Notes: generated by a model from the sequence alone, not told the origin. A DNA stretch of 42,997 nt from Candidatus Dadabacteria bacterium (GCA_020849425.1 JADLGH010000070.1:1-42997); one strand, 5' to 3'; shown: positions 1 through 7,597, counted from the first letter of the stretch. A program made the numbers and translations.

Positions 1-10
1 CGAGGCGTGC

Positions 11-71
11 GCGAATTTTGACGGCCCGGGAATGTATTGCTGCGCCGCGCATGCGGCTTGCAATATGATGG
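11..71. repeat. 61-bp palindromic repeat, copy A
   Basis: Shares a 61-bp block with 600-660 at roughly 85-90% identity by eye. Each begins with GCGAATTTTGACGGCCCGG and carries an interrupted hairpin ATTGC-TGC-GCCGC-loop-GCGGC-TT-GCAAT (here 36-64). The four-base loop is GCAT in this copy. Both stems are intact, as in REP-type extragenic palindromes. Confidence 0.8.
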
Positions 72-254
72 ATTGGGATGAGAGTATAGGGGTGCTCTTC
101 AATCAAATTCGAGTTCATTGCCTTTACGAACCCTTTAACGGAAAAGGCAAAAGTAAAGGATCAACTGCAACTGCGAAAGCTGATGGAGGCTGTGTGGTTG
201 GCGTCCTTGCGGGGGACGTACAGTGGTGGCTGGTAGGTCTGGAGAAGGGGTTTT

Positions 255-278
255 CTACTTTTGACTGACCAAAAGTAG
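255..278. repeat. Perfect 9-bp hairpin just before repeat unit 1
   Basis: CTACTTTTG, six-base loop ACTGAC, then CAAAAGTAG: a perfect inverted repeat. It sits two bases upstream of the first unit of the 111-bp repeat family. No long T-run follows, so it is not an obvious intrinsic terminator. Confidence 0.8.
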
Positions 279-280
279 CA

Positions 281-391
281 CACACGTAGTGTGTTTCTCG
301 GCGAATCACATTCGGAGGCATATGCAGCGGGAGCGCGTTTGGAGATGATAGCGGAAGGCAGCTACTTCGATTGCGTGCGGCTGCGAGCCGC
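281..391. repeat. Structured repeat unit 1 (111 bp)
   Basis: Starts with hairpin CACAC-GTA-GTGTG (281-293) and a T-rich stretch, then small hairpin CGAAT-CAC-ATTCG (302-314). After the conserved word CTACTTCGA plus a short spacer it ends with hairpin GCGGCT-GCG-AGCCGC (377-391). The same layout recurs in units 2-4 with different stem sequences. Confidence 0.75.
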
Positions 392-400
392 CGGGCCGGG

Positions 401-511
401 GACACGTAGTGTCTTTTTCGGCATAGCACAGGAGGTGCTAAAATTACGTGAAGCGCGGCTGGTGGCAATGGCAAAGCGCTGCTACTTCGAATGTCAGCGG
501 ACACAGTCCGC
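401..511. repeat. Structured repeat unit 2 (111 bp)
   Basis: Same layout as unit 1. First hairpin GACAC-GTA-GTGTC (401-413) is followed by a T-run. Second hairpin is TAGCAC-AGGAG-GTGCTA (424-440). An AGCGC/GCGCT pair brackets the middle. The terminal hairpin is GCGGAC-ACA-GTCCGC (497-511). The closing base pair of the first stem is G-C here and C-G in unit 1, a compensatory change. Confidence 0.75.
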
Positions 512-599
512 CTAAAAATCATCGTTCCTTTGCTAAATCCTCCACCGGCCCACAGCCCCAAGTCGGATTTTTAACGCTCATCCGCTCGATTTTCTTAAC

Positions 600-660
600 G
601 CGAATTTTGACGGCCCGGAGGGGTATTGCTGCGCCGCACGAGCGGCTTGCAATATTATGG
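600..660. repeat. 61-bp palindromic repeat, copy B
   Basis: Direct repeat of 11-71. The hairpin ATTGC-TGC-GCCGC-loop-GCGGC-TT-GCAAT lies at 625-653. Its loop is ACGA instead of GCAT, so the differences within the hairpin fall in the loop while both stem segments are identical to copy A. Confidence 0.8.
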
Positions 661-695
661 TCAAGGAATTCTTGATGGATTGCTGGTGGAAATGG

Positions 696-756
696 ATTCC
701 CTATACAAGCATTAGGGAATGACAGAAGGGTGGTGATTCCTCGCTCGCTCGGAATC
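696..756. repeat. Two adjacent hairpins between repeat pairs
   Basis: ATTCCCTA with a 9-nt loop and TAGGGAAT (696-720), then GATTCC with a 10-nt loop and GGAATC (735-756). Both are perfect inverted repeats, and GGGAATGAC occurs directly after the first and again near 760. They sit between the second 61-bp repeat and unit 3. Confidence 0.65.
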
Positions 757-769
757 GTTGGGAATGACT

Positions 770-881
770 GATACGTAGTGTCTTTTTTCGGCGTAGCGCC
801 GAAGTTGCTAAAACCACCTGAAGCGCAGCTGGTAGTAATGGCAAGGCGCTGTCACTTCGAATTCCTGCACGCGTGGCGTGC
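770..881. repeat. Structured repeat unit 3 (112 bp)
   Basis: First hairpin GATAC-GTA-GTGTC (770-782) keeps pairing through one T-G wobble and is followed by six T. The second block TAGCG...TGCTA (794-810) has the same 17-nt length as in unit 2. The terminal hairpin is GCACGC-GTG-GCGTGC (867-881), different in stem sequence from units 1, 2 and 4 but fully complementary. It is the closest relative of unit 2 in the body. Confidence 0.75.
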
Positions 882-995
882 ACACGTATGTGTGTTTCTC
901 GACGTAGCATAGGCGGAGATATCGACAAGAGGGACCTGCGCTCGTCGATATTGGCAGGGCCGCCGCTACGCCGGATTCCAGCGGACGTTGTCCGC
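881..995. repeat. Structured repeat unit 4 (115 bp)
   Basis: Abuts unit 3. First hairpin is CACAC-GTAT-GTGTG (881-894). The middle differs from the other units and contains hairpin ATATCGAC/GTCGATAT (919-951, 17-nt loop). The terminal hairpin GCGGAC-GTT-GTCCGC (981-995) follows GCTACGCCGGATTCCA, which aligns with GCTACTTCGA plus spacer in the others. It ends 34 bp before mnmA. Confidence 0.7.
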
Positions 996-1029
996 CGGAT
1001 ATCGTTTGGGTAATATTTCTCTAATAACC

Positions 1030-2103
1030 ATGAACGACAAGAGAATAGTAGTGGCGATGTCGGGCGGAGTGGACAGCACGACGACGGCGGCGCTGCTCAA
1101 GAAAGAAGGCTGGGACGTTATCGGCGTCACCATGCAGCTCCTCGACTACAAGGACGCCGAGGGCGGATGCTGCTCGTTCGACCACGTCATCGACGCCAGG
1201 CGCGCCGCCGCACAGATAGGCATCCCGCATTACGTCGTGAACTTCGTCGACCAGTTCAAGACGCACGTCCTCGGGGATTATATCGACAAGTACAAGTCCG
1301 GGAAGACGCCGATACCGTGCGTCATGTGCAATAAATACGTAAAATTCGACCTCCTCATGACGAAAGCGCTCGAGCTCGGGGCCGCGCGCCTCGCGACCGG
1401 GCACTACGCGCGAATAGTCGAGGAGGATGGACAGCTCGCGCTCAAAAAGGCGCTGGACGAATCGAAGGACCAGTCCTATTTCCTCTACACGCTCACGCAG
1501 AGGGAGCTTTCGAGGCTCATGTTCCCGCTGGGCTCCCTGTCCAAGGAGGAGGTGAGGGGCATAGCTCGCGGGCTCGGACTCATACCCGCCGAAAAGCCGG
1601 ACAGCACCGGTGTGTGTTTCGTCCCGGGCGGGGACTACCGCGAATACCTTGCCGCGCAGGCGAGTCTCGTCCCCGAAGAGGGGGAGATAGTAGACGACGA
1701 AGGCAAGGTTCTCGGGAAGCATAACGGCATATTCTCCTTCACCATCGGGCAGAGAAGGGGCCTCGGCATTGCCGTCGGGAAGCCTGTTTACGTAACGGGC
1801 ATCGAGCCCGGCAAGAACCGCATAGTAGTCGGCGGCCAGGACAGGCTCTACGGGACAAAGCTAGTCGCCGAGAACATAACATGGATTAATGACGGCCACT
1901 TAGACGATACATTTCAAGTAAAAGCCAAGGTCAGGTACAGGCACCGGGAAAGCTCGGCGGAGGTCCACATGAGCTCGGAAACGGACGCCACGGTCGAATT
2001 CCGCGAGCCCCAGAGGGCCATCACGCCGGGGCAGGCCGTGGTTTTCTACAAGAACGACAGGGTGCTCGGCGGGGGATGGATAAAAGAGGTGGTCCGGCAG
2101 TGA
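1030..2103 (+). CDS. mnmA: tRNA-specific 2-thiouridylase MnmA
   Basis: Catalyses the ATP-dependent 2-thiolation of wobble uridine 34 in tRNA-Lys, -Glu and -Gln, taking sulfur from a persulfide relay in the cytosol. The 357-residue protein has the PP-loop SGGVDS at residues 11-16. The nucleophile-type Cys100 lies in the CNKYVKF context, GHYAR is at 124-128, and the second catalytic Cys196 is in TGVCFV, so it looks complete and active. The ORF track start (TTG at 988) lies inside repeat unit 4; the ATG at 1030 begins the conserved N-terminus and is preferred, although no clear Shine-Dalgarno precedes it. Its stop overlaps the start of mtaB, so the two tRNA-modification genes are probably translationally coupled. 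Confidence 0.96.
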   Translation: MNDKRIVVAMSGGVDSTTTAALLKKEGWDVIGVTMQLLDYKDAEGGCCSFDHVIDARRAAAQIGIPHYVVNFVDQFKTHVLGDYIDKYKSGKTPIPCVMCNKYVKFDLLMTKALELGAARLATGHYARIVEEDGQLALKKALDESKDQSYFLYTLTQRELSRLMFPLGSLSKEEVRGIARGLGLIPAEKPDSTGVCFVPGGDYREYLAAQASLVPEEGEIVDDEGKVLGKHNGIFSFTIGQRRGLGIAVGKPVYVTGIEPGKNRIVVGGQDRLYGTKLVAENITWINDGHLDDTFQVKAKVRYRHRESSAEVHMSSETDATVEFREPQRAITPGQAVVFYKNDRVLGGGWIKEVVRQ

Positions 2104-3392
2104 AAAGCATCTCGGTCGTCACGCTCGGCTGCAAGGTCAATCAATACGACACCGCGGCCATACTGAACAGGCTCCCGGAAAGCAGGTATAAGACCGTCCC
2201 TTTCCCCGAAAAGGCGGACATATACGTCATCGATACGTGCACCGTAACCCACAAGGCCGACTCCGAGGCGAGGCGGTGCATATCGCGCGCCCGGAGGTCT
2301 AACCCGGACGGCGTCGTGATCGTGACCGGGTGCTACGCCCAGGTCTCGCCGGACGAGATAAGGGAGATCGAGGGCGTGGATTACGTAATCGGGAACTCGC
2401 ACAAGTTTTCATCCCTCTTAAAAGCCATAAGGGAAGGGCGGGCGCAGGAAGAGCCCCGGCTCTTCATATCGGACATCTTCAGGGAGAAGAAAAAGAGCTT
2501 CGAGACGCCGGGCATAGAGCGCGTCCCCGGGCGGACGAGGGCGTTTTTGAAGGTGCAGGACGGGTGCAACTATGCGTGCACGTTCTGCATAATCCCGAGG
2601 GCGCGCGGACGCTCGCGGAGCCTCGAGATAGACGAGATAATAAAGCGGATGCGAACGCTGGCAGAGGCGGGCTACAGGGAAATCGTCCTCACGGGTGTTC
2701 ACATCGCGAGCTACGGCCGCGACATAGGGACGACATTCCCCGAGCTCATACGGCGGATAGACGAGGCCCGCGTCGTCGGGCGCGTCAGGCTGACGTCGCT
2801 CGACCCGGCCGACATGGACGAGGCCCTCGTCGAGCAGATAGCGGCGTCGGAGACGATATGCCCGCAGTTCCACGTCGCCCTTCAGAGCGGCGACGCCAAC
2901 ATACTCAAGAGAATGCGCCGGCGCTACGCCCCGGAAAGATTCCTCAGGATGACGGACCTCATAAGGGAAACGATGCCCGACGCGGCGATAGGCTCGGACA
3001 TAATGGTCGGGTTCCCGGGCGAGACGGACGAGGAATTCGCCAACACCTGCGAGACGGCGGGCGAGTCCGCGCTCACATATTTCCACGTGTTCCCGTACTC
3101 GCGCCGGAGGGAAACCCCCGCTGCAGCCATGCCCGAACAGGTCAGGCCCGACGTCATCCGCGAGAGGAGCAGGGCCCTCCGCGCCATAGGCGTCCGGAAG
3201 AAAAAGGAATTCTACTCCACGTTCATAGGAAGAACGCTCCCCGTGCTCGTCGAATCCGGCAACACAGGGACGACGCCCAACTACATTTCAGTCCGCATCG
3301 CCGGGGGCGGCTTCGATACCGGGGACGAGGTCCCGATGACCATAACGGGGCTCGACGGAGAGGAAGCGCTCGCCGTCCCCATCCGGGAATGA
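2100..3392 (+). CDS. mtaB: tRNA t6A37 methylthiotransferase MtaB
   Basis: Radical-SAM methylthiotransferase that converts t6A37 to ms2t6A37 in tRNAs reading ANN codons. Residues 11, 47 and 78 (LGCK, DTC, TGC) are the three cysteines of the N-terminal UPF0004 cluster. C156, C160 and C163 (CNYACTFC) bind the radical-SAM cluster, and a TRAM-like domain ends the 430-residue protein. I chose the GTG at 2100 because KSISVVTLGCKVNQYD is where MtaB/MiaB proteins begin, and AGAGGTGG lies at a good distance upstream. It overlaps the mnmA stop by four bases (GTGA). The MtaB subfamily, rather than MiaB or RimO, is inferred from the LGCKVNQYD start. Confidence 0.92.
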   Translation: MKSISVVTLGCKVNQYDTAAILNRLPESRYKTVPFPEKADIYVIDTCTVTHKADSEARRCISRARRSNPDGVVIVTGCYAQVSPDEIREIEGVDYVIGNSHKFSSLLKAIREGRAQEEPRLFISDIFREKKKSFETPGIERVPGRTRAFLKVQDGCNYACTFCIIPRARGRSRSLEIDEIIKRMRTLAEAGYREIVLTGVHIASYGRDIGTTFPELIRRIDEARVVGRVRLTSLDPADMDEALVEQIAASETICPQFHVALQSGDANILKRMRRRYAPERFLRMTDLIRETMPDAAIGSDIMVGFPGETDEEFANTCETAGESALTYFHVFPYSRRRETPAAAMPEQVRPDVIRERSRALRAIGVRKKKEFYSTFIGRTLPVLVESGNTGTTPNYISVRIAGGGFDTGDEVPMTITGLDGEEALAVPIRE

Positions 3393-4402
3393 CGCAACCG
3401 ACGTATATTTTAAGTGTCATGACGCGAGCCTTACTGCCATTCATTGCGGCGATCCTCATCCTCGGGTCGTCCTGCCGCATCGGATATACTTCCGGGAAGG
3501 AAATGCTCGAAGCCGACTGGTTCGACCCGGTAAACACGCTCACGGTGTGGGTGCTCGCCGACATACAGCCGACGAAAAAGAGCCACAGGAAGGCGTGGGA
3601 AGAAGCTGTACGCGACATGAACGAGAACGTCCCGGGGATAGATTTCGCGATCGTCGCCGGGGACATCGTGAACGACACCGAGGAGGAGACCTTCGACTGG
3701 TACATAAACACGCGGAACGGCTCTTACGTCGAGGAATGGTACGAGATAATCGGGAACCACGACCTCAAGACCGACAAGGGGAAGCTCTTCAGGGAAAAGC
3801 TCCGGGAGGAGACGGATTACGCGGTCCTCAAGGGGAACATCCTCTTCATATTCATGTCGGATTCCGAAAGGGGAAAATCGACGGAGATAAGCGACGAGAC
3901 GTTCGAGTGGTGGAAGGACCTCGTAGTTAACAACCAGGACAAGATAATAGTCGTCGTGACGCACGCGCCTCTCAAGGGGAGCGGGATATCTTTTTCCGCC
4001 TGGAAGGGGAGGAACATCGTCGGCTCGCGAAGGTTCAGGCAGGTGCTAAAGGATTACAGGGTCGATCTCTGGTTCTCGGGCCACCTCCACATCCCGCACG
4101 GCATGCTGAGCACCACGGCCAAGAAGGAGAGCCTCGGGGGGACGGTGTTCATTCACGTCTCGTCGATACGCCCGGAGATGGCGGGCATGAAGGAATCCGA
4201 ATCGCGTGTGCTGACGTTCGTATGCGGCTCGGACAAGGTGCTTGTGAGAGTCAGGAACCATAAGCGGCATGAGTACGTCACGCACCTTGACGAAGTCTTC
4301 ACGCTCTCGAAGCCTTACGAATGCGGGGACGTCAAACCCGTCGTGGGGCCGCTTTCGCCGGGCGGGACCGCGAGGACCGTCACTCACGAAGCCGCTCCCT
4401 AG
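3389..4402 (+). CDS. Calcineurin-like metallophosphoesterase, exported
   Basis: A 337-residue metal-dependent phosphoesterase with the family motifs in order: D58 (ADIQ), GD at 91-92, GNHD at 122-125, H192 (THAP) and GHLH at 231-234. The first motif is DxQ rather than the commoner DxH. Residues 14-29 form a hydrophobic segment ending ILGSSC, so the protein is probably exported or membrane-tethered; the lipobox is poor (Leu at -4). The ATG at 3389 overlaps the mtaB stop (ATGA), but an in-frame ATG at 3419 would also give a plausible signal peptide. The substrate is unknown. The stop codon overlaps that of the convergent VWA gene. Confidence 0.85.
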   Translation: MTQPTYILSVMTRALLPFIAAILILGSSCRIGYTSGKEMLEADWFDPVNTLTVWVLADIQPTKKSHRKAWEEAVRDMNENVPGIDFAIVAGDIVNDTEEETFDWYINTRNGSYVEEWYEIIGNHDLKTDKGKLFREKLREETDYAVLKGNILFIFMSDSERGKSTEISDETFEWWKDLVVNNQDKIIVVVTHAPLKGSGISFSAWKGRNIVGSRRFRQVLKDYRVDLWFSGHLHIPHGMLSTTAKKESLGGTVFIHVSSIRPEMAGMKESESRVLTFVCGSDKVLVRVRNHKRHEYVTHLDEVFTLSKPYECGDVKPVVGPLSPGGTARTVTHEAAP

Positions 4403-6000
4403 AGCACCTTCTTTTTTCTCTTGAGATAATCGACGAGGAGATACTTGCCGAGCTGGGTGGGAGTGGTGAAGAACGCACGGCCCTTGTTTATGCGCGTCAT
4501 CTCCTCGACGAACCGCCGGAGCGACGCGCTGTCATCGAGCATGAATGTGTTTATCTTGATCCCCATCCCCGTGACGCGCTTTACCTCCTTGAGCGTTTCG
4601 AACGTCGCCCTCGGCGAGAGGCCGCCGAAGAACATAGGGAGCTCCACCTGAAGGTAGCCGTCCATGTAGTACGCCGTCGGCTGGCCGTCCGTGATGAGTA
4701 TTATCTGGCGGTTCGAGCTCCGTTGCCTGGATAGCAGCTTGGCCGCCGCCGAAAGCGCCTCCTGGATGTTGGTGAAGGGGTCGTTCGAGTCCCAGGCCGT
4801 GACGGCGAGCTCGGGGGTAGTGAGCCTCCGCGCGCCGGTCGAGAACCCGATTATATACAGCTCGTCGCGGGGGTAGTTCGTGCGTATGAGGTGGTCGAGC
4901 GCCAGCGCCACCCTCTTGGCCGCGGGGAACCGCCCCTGAAAGCTCATCGACCAGGAGAGGTCGAGCAGAAGAGCCGTCGCCGCGTGCGTGTGGTACTCGG
5001 TGTCGTAGACCTCGAAGTCCCCGGGCTCTATCCTGAGCCCGTTCCCCCCGGCCTCGCGGGCGAGGGACTTCTTGAGGGTGTTCACGATGTCGAGATTGAA
5101 CGGGTCGCCGAACTCGTACTGCTTCGTGTCCTCGGGCCGGGCAGAGCCGGTGCCCCTTTGCCCCGTTTCGTGCTCGGAGAGCTTTTTGCGGTCGAGTGAC
5201 GAGAATATGTCGGTGAGCGCCGTCTCGCCGAGCTTCCTTATGCCCTTGGGGGTGAGCTCCGTCCGCTCGCCCCTCGTCGCGACGAGCCCCGATTTTTCGA
5301 GCTCGGATTTGAGACCCTTCAGAAGCACGAGCGAGTTCACTCCGTCGGGGTTCAGTATATCCTTCACGTCGTCCGGGCTTATGTCGTCGAGGCTCCCCGA
5401 TGAAAGCAGCTTCTCCATGCGCTCCAGGTGATCGAGCTGTTCCATGAGATCGAGTAGCCCTTCGAAATCGACCTCGTTCCCGCCCGTAAACCTCTCGCCG
5501 TAACGCTTGACGAACCTCTCGGCCTTCCTGATGTCTTCGAGGACTTCGGCGAGGCTGTCGAAGCGCATCTTCGCCTCGGCGTCTGTAAAGTCGTAACCCG
5601 AAAGGGCTTCGATGGCGAGGCTGAGCCTTCCCTCGAGGCCCTTTAAGAATTCTTCCCTTCGCCTCAGCTCTTGAGAGCCCCCGGGGAACCTCGCCCTCAG
5701 GCTTTCGAGCTCCTTCTCTATTATTTCGGCGAGCTCGTCCCGGAGGCCCGAGAGCGAGCTCTTAAGGCTCGCCGAATCGTAGAGGCTCTGCCTGTAGGAC
5801 GATACGCGCGAGCGGAGATCTTCGAGCCCCATGATACGCGATTCCTTGCCGCGTATGCCCTGCTTCAGTATCCACTGGTACGCCTCGTCGGGCGACCATC
5901 CTTCCATGAGGTAATCGGACAGCCCGTCGAAGAGGTCGCCCGTCCCGACGTCGAACCCCTCCTGCGCGCCGTCCCAGCGTTTGTACCTGTAGAGCGTCAT
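4399..6000 (-). CDS. VWA-domain protein paired with AAA ATPase
   Basis: A 533-residue protein with a C-terminal von Willebrand A domain. The MIDAS motif DLSWSMS is near residue 347, the conserved Thr lies in FTNIQEAL, and a late Asp sits in ILITDGQPT. The N-terminal two thirds are charged and helical, with several likely coiled-coil stretches. The long ORF start at 6129 lies within the upstream AAA gene; the ATG at 6000 overlaps that gene's stop (ATGA) and begins MTLYRYKRWDG. VWA proteins coupled to MoxR/ChlI-type ATPases generally act as metal-dependent adaptors for ATP-driven remodelling or metal insertion. The client here is not visible, and cobalt or magnesium chelation is not supported by neighbours. 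Confidence 0.85.
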   Translation of the reverse strand: MTLYRYKRWDGAQEGFDVGTGDLFDGLSDYLMEGWSPDEAYQWILKQGIRGKESRIMGLEDLRSRVSSYRQSLYDSASLKSSLSGLRDELAEIIEKELESLRARFPGGSQELRRREEFLKGLEGRLSLAIEALSGYDFTDAEAKMRFDSLAEVLEDIRKAERFVKRYGERFTGGNEVDFEGLLDLMEQLDHLERMEKLLSSGSLDDISPDDVKDILNPDGVNSLVLLKGLKSELEKSGLVATRGERTELTPKGIRKLGETALTDIFSSLDRKKLSEHETGQRGTGSARPEDTKQYEFGDPFNLDIVNTLKKSLAREAGGNGLRIEPGDFEVYDTEYHTHAATALLLDLSWSMSFQGRFPAAKRVALALDHLIRTNYPRDELYIIGFSTGARRLTTPELAVTAWDSNDPFTNIQEALSAAAKLLSRQRSSNRQIILITDGQPTAYYMDGYLQVELPMFFGGLSPRATFETLKEVKRVTGMGIKINTFMLDDSASLRRFVEEMTRINKGRAFFTTPTQLGKYLLVDYLKRKKKVL

Positions 6001-7394
6001 TTGTATACCATCTTCCCGCCGACGTTTTCCTTGTTGAGTTTGTTGCTGAGATGGAGCCCTTCGAGCGTGAATTCCACGGCCGACGCGATCTCGGCCGGCG
6101 AGTCCCCCGCACAGAGCACCTCGACGCATTTACGGAGCCCCGGCACCTCGCCGAGCCCGGTCATGTATTCCTCGGAGTGCATGTAATCGGCCACCTCGAC
6201 ATAGCCCTTTTCGAAGCTCTTTACGAGGTCGGCCATGACGTCGAGCGAGGGGAAATAGGAATCGAAGACCGTCTTGACGGCGCGCTTTATGAGCTTGTCC
6301 ACGACGCCCGCCTCGGAGACGTCCTCGCCCAGGTATTCGAGCTCGATCTTGCCGGTAGTGGACGGAATCATCGACGGGAAGTCCGTAATCCTGGGGGAGA
6401 CGACCCTTTCGCCGAGCCTTATCGCGCGCTTGCCCGAGGCTGCTATCACGCTCTCGTAGTTGGCGATGGTCGTCCTCACGCTGACGCCCGCGCGCTGGTT
6501 GATGTCGGGCGAGGTGCGCGCCTGGAACGATATCTCGGCTACTATTTCTTTAATGAACGGGGGGACGCTGTAAGTGCAGCCGTCTATCTCGGGGACGTCG
6601 GCCTCCTGCTCCATTATCGAGATTTCGACGTCCCTCGATTTCGGGTAGTGGGTGGCTATCTGGGCCTGGAACCTGTCCTTGAGCGGCGTGATTATGCGGC
6701 CCCTGTTGGTGTAGTCCTCGGGGTTGGCCGTAGCGACGATGCAGATGTCGAGCGGAAGCCGGATCTTGTAGCCCTTAATCTGGATGTCCTTTTCCTCCAT
6801 GACGTTGAAGAGACCTACCTGCACCTTCTCGGCCAGGTCCGGGAGCTCGTTGATGGCGAATATGCCGCGGTTCGTGCGCGGGATGAGGCCGAAGTGTATA
6901 GTGAGCTCGTCCGAGAGGTAGCGCCCCTCGGCGACCTTTATCGGATCGACCTCGCCGATGAGGTCGGCCACCGAAACGTCGGGAGTGGCGAGCTTTTCGC
7001 TGTAGCGCGAGTCGCGCAATATCCATTCGATCTCGGTGTCGTCGCCGTGCTTAAGAACGAGGTCGCGGCTGGAGCGTGATACCGGGTCGTACGGGCTGTC
7101 GTTGAGCTCGCCGCCCTTGACGACCGGGACCTCATCGTCGAGGAGATTCACGAGCGCCCGTATGAGCCTCGATTTGGCCTGGCCGCGCTCGCCGATAAAG
7201 ATGAGGTCGTGCCCGGCGAGCACCGCCGTTTCGACCTGCGGCAAGACCGTTTCCTCGTATCCGAGTATGCCGGAAAAAGGCTCTTCCCCGCTCCGGAGCT
7301 TTAAGATGAGATTCTTCCGCATCTCGTCCTTCACGGAAAGTACCCTGTATTCACTCGCCTTGAGCTCGCCGATCGTACGGGGTTTCGCTTGCAT
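5997..7394 (-). CDS. ChlI/MoxR-like AAA+ ATPase
   Basis: A 465-residue AAA+ ATPase of the magnesium-chelatase subunit I type. Walker A is GERGQAKS at 68-75. The Walker B region reads GIFAINEL at about 177-184, with Asn where Asp is usual, and sensor 1 is ATANPEDYTNRG at 221-232. I recall INELPDL as normal for this subfamily, so the Asn need not mean inactivity. The ATG is preceded on the minus strand by CCGGAGGG at good spacing. It is first in a two-gene operon with the VWA protein. No porphyrin or cobalamin gene is nearby, so a tetrapyrrole role is unlikely; a chaperone-like MoxR/VWA role is inferred. Confidence 0.88.
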   Translation of the reverse strand: MQAKPRTIGELKASEYRVLSVKDEMRKNLILKLRSGEEPFSGILGYEETVLPQVETAVLAGHDLIFIGERGQAKSRLIRALVNLLDDEVPVVKGGELNDSPYDPVSRSSRDLVLKHGDDTEIEWILRDSRYSEKLATPDVSVADLIGEVDPIKVAEGRYLSDELTIHFGLIPRTNRGIFAINELPDLAEKVQVGLFNVMEEKDIQIKGYKIRLPLDICIVATANPEDYTNRGRIITPLKDRFQAQIATHYPKSRDVEISIMEQEADVPEIDGCTYSVPPFIKEIVAEISFQARTSPDINQRAGVSVRTTIANYESVIAASGKRAIRLGERVVSPRITDFPSMIPSTTGKIELEYLGEDVSEAGVVDKLIKRAVKTVFDSYFPSLDVMADLVKSFEKGYVEVADYMHSEEYMTGLGEVPGLRKCVEVLCAGDSPAEIASAVEFTLEGLHLSNKLNKENVGGKMVYK

Positions 7395-7532
7395 GGATAA
7401 AATCCCTCCGGACAGGTTTTGGCGGCCTGGGAGCGGCTTCCGGGGGGCGGGGCGCGGCGGGAATCGCGCCCCGGCAATCTACATACCCGGGCGGAAAGCC
7501 CCATCACCGCTTCAGGTAAAGTGTACTCGGAA

Positions 7533-7561
7533 ATTATAGCAGTATCGGGTTTTATTTTGAA
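7533..7561 (-). promoter_or_regulatory. Candidate promoter of the AAA-VWA operon
   Basis: On the minus strand TTCAAA, a 17-bp spacer and a perfect TATAAT (-10 at 7538-7533). It would give a leader of about 130 nt before the AAA gene. The -10 is strong, the -35 weak. Confidence 0.4.
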
Positions 7562-7597
7562 CCGGCTGCGTCAGGGCCCGTAAAAACGGGGCAAGCC

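Larger units (their letters stand above)
1..1029. other. Gene-free spacer packed with structured repeats
   Basis: About 1 kb without a convincing coding region. The ORFs that the track reports here are short, mutually overlapping on both strands, and run through repeats, and none resembles a known family. The stretch holds two 61-bp palindromic repeats, four related units of 111-115 bp, and additional perfect hairpins (255-278, 696-720, 735-756, 919-951). The repeats stop just before mnmA. I see no transposase, tRNA or phage gene. It may be a cluster of extragenic palindromic repeats (REP/BIME-like), remnants of a small non-autonomous element, or a structured RNA locus. Confidence 0.75.

Noticed and set aside
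124-561. 145-residue minus-strand ORF (and others) in the left spacer
   Set aside because: It runs through repeat unit 1 and most of unit 2, overlaps ORFs on the other strand, has low-complexity Pro/Ser/Arg-rich sequence and no family resemblance.
281-995. CRISPR array
   Set aside because: Repeats are 111-115 bp, unequal and without regular unique spacers, and there are no cas genes in the window.
988-1029. TTG 988 start for mnmA
   Set aside because: It lies inside the terminal hairpin of repeat unit 4 and adds 14 residues not typical of the family; ATG 1030 fits the conserved start.
2330-4402. 690-residue ORF as one protein
   Set aside because: Its first 353 codons are an out-of-frame shadow of mtaB; only the part from 3389 is a real gene.
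5997-7394. True magnesium- or cobalt-chelatase assignment for the AAA/VWA pair
   Set aside because: No large chelatase subunit or tetrapyrrole gene nearby, and the sequence type fits the broader MoxR/VWA class.
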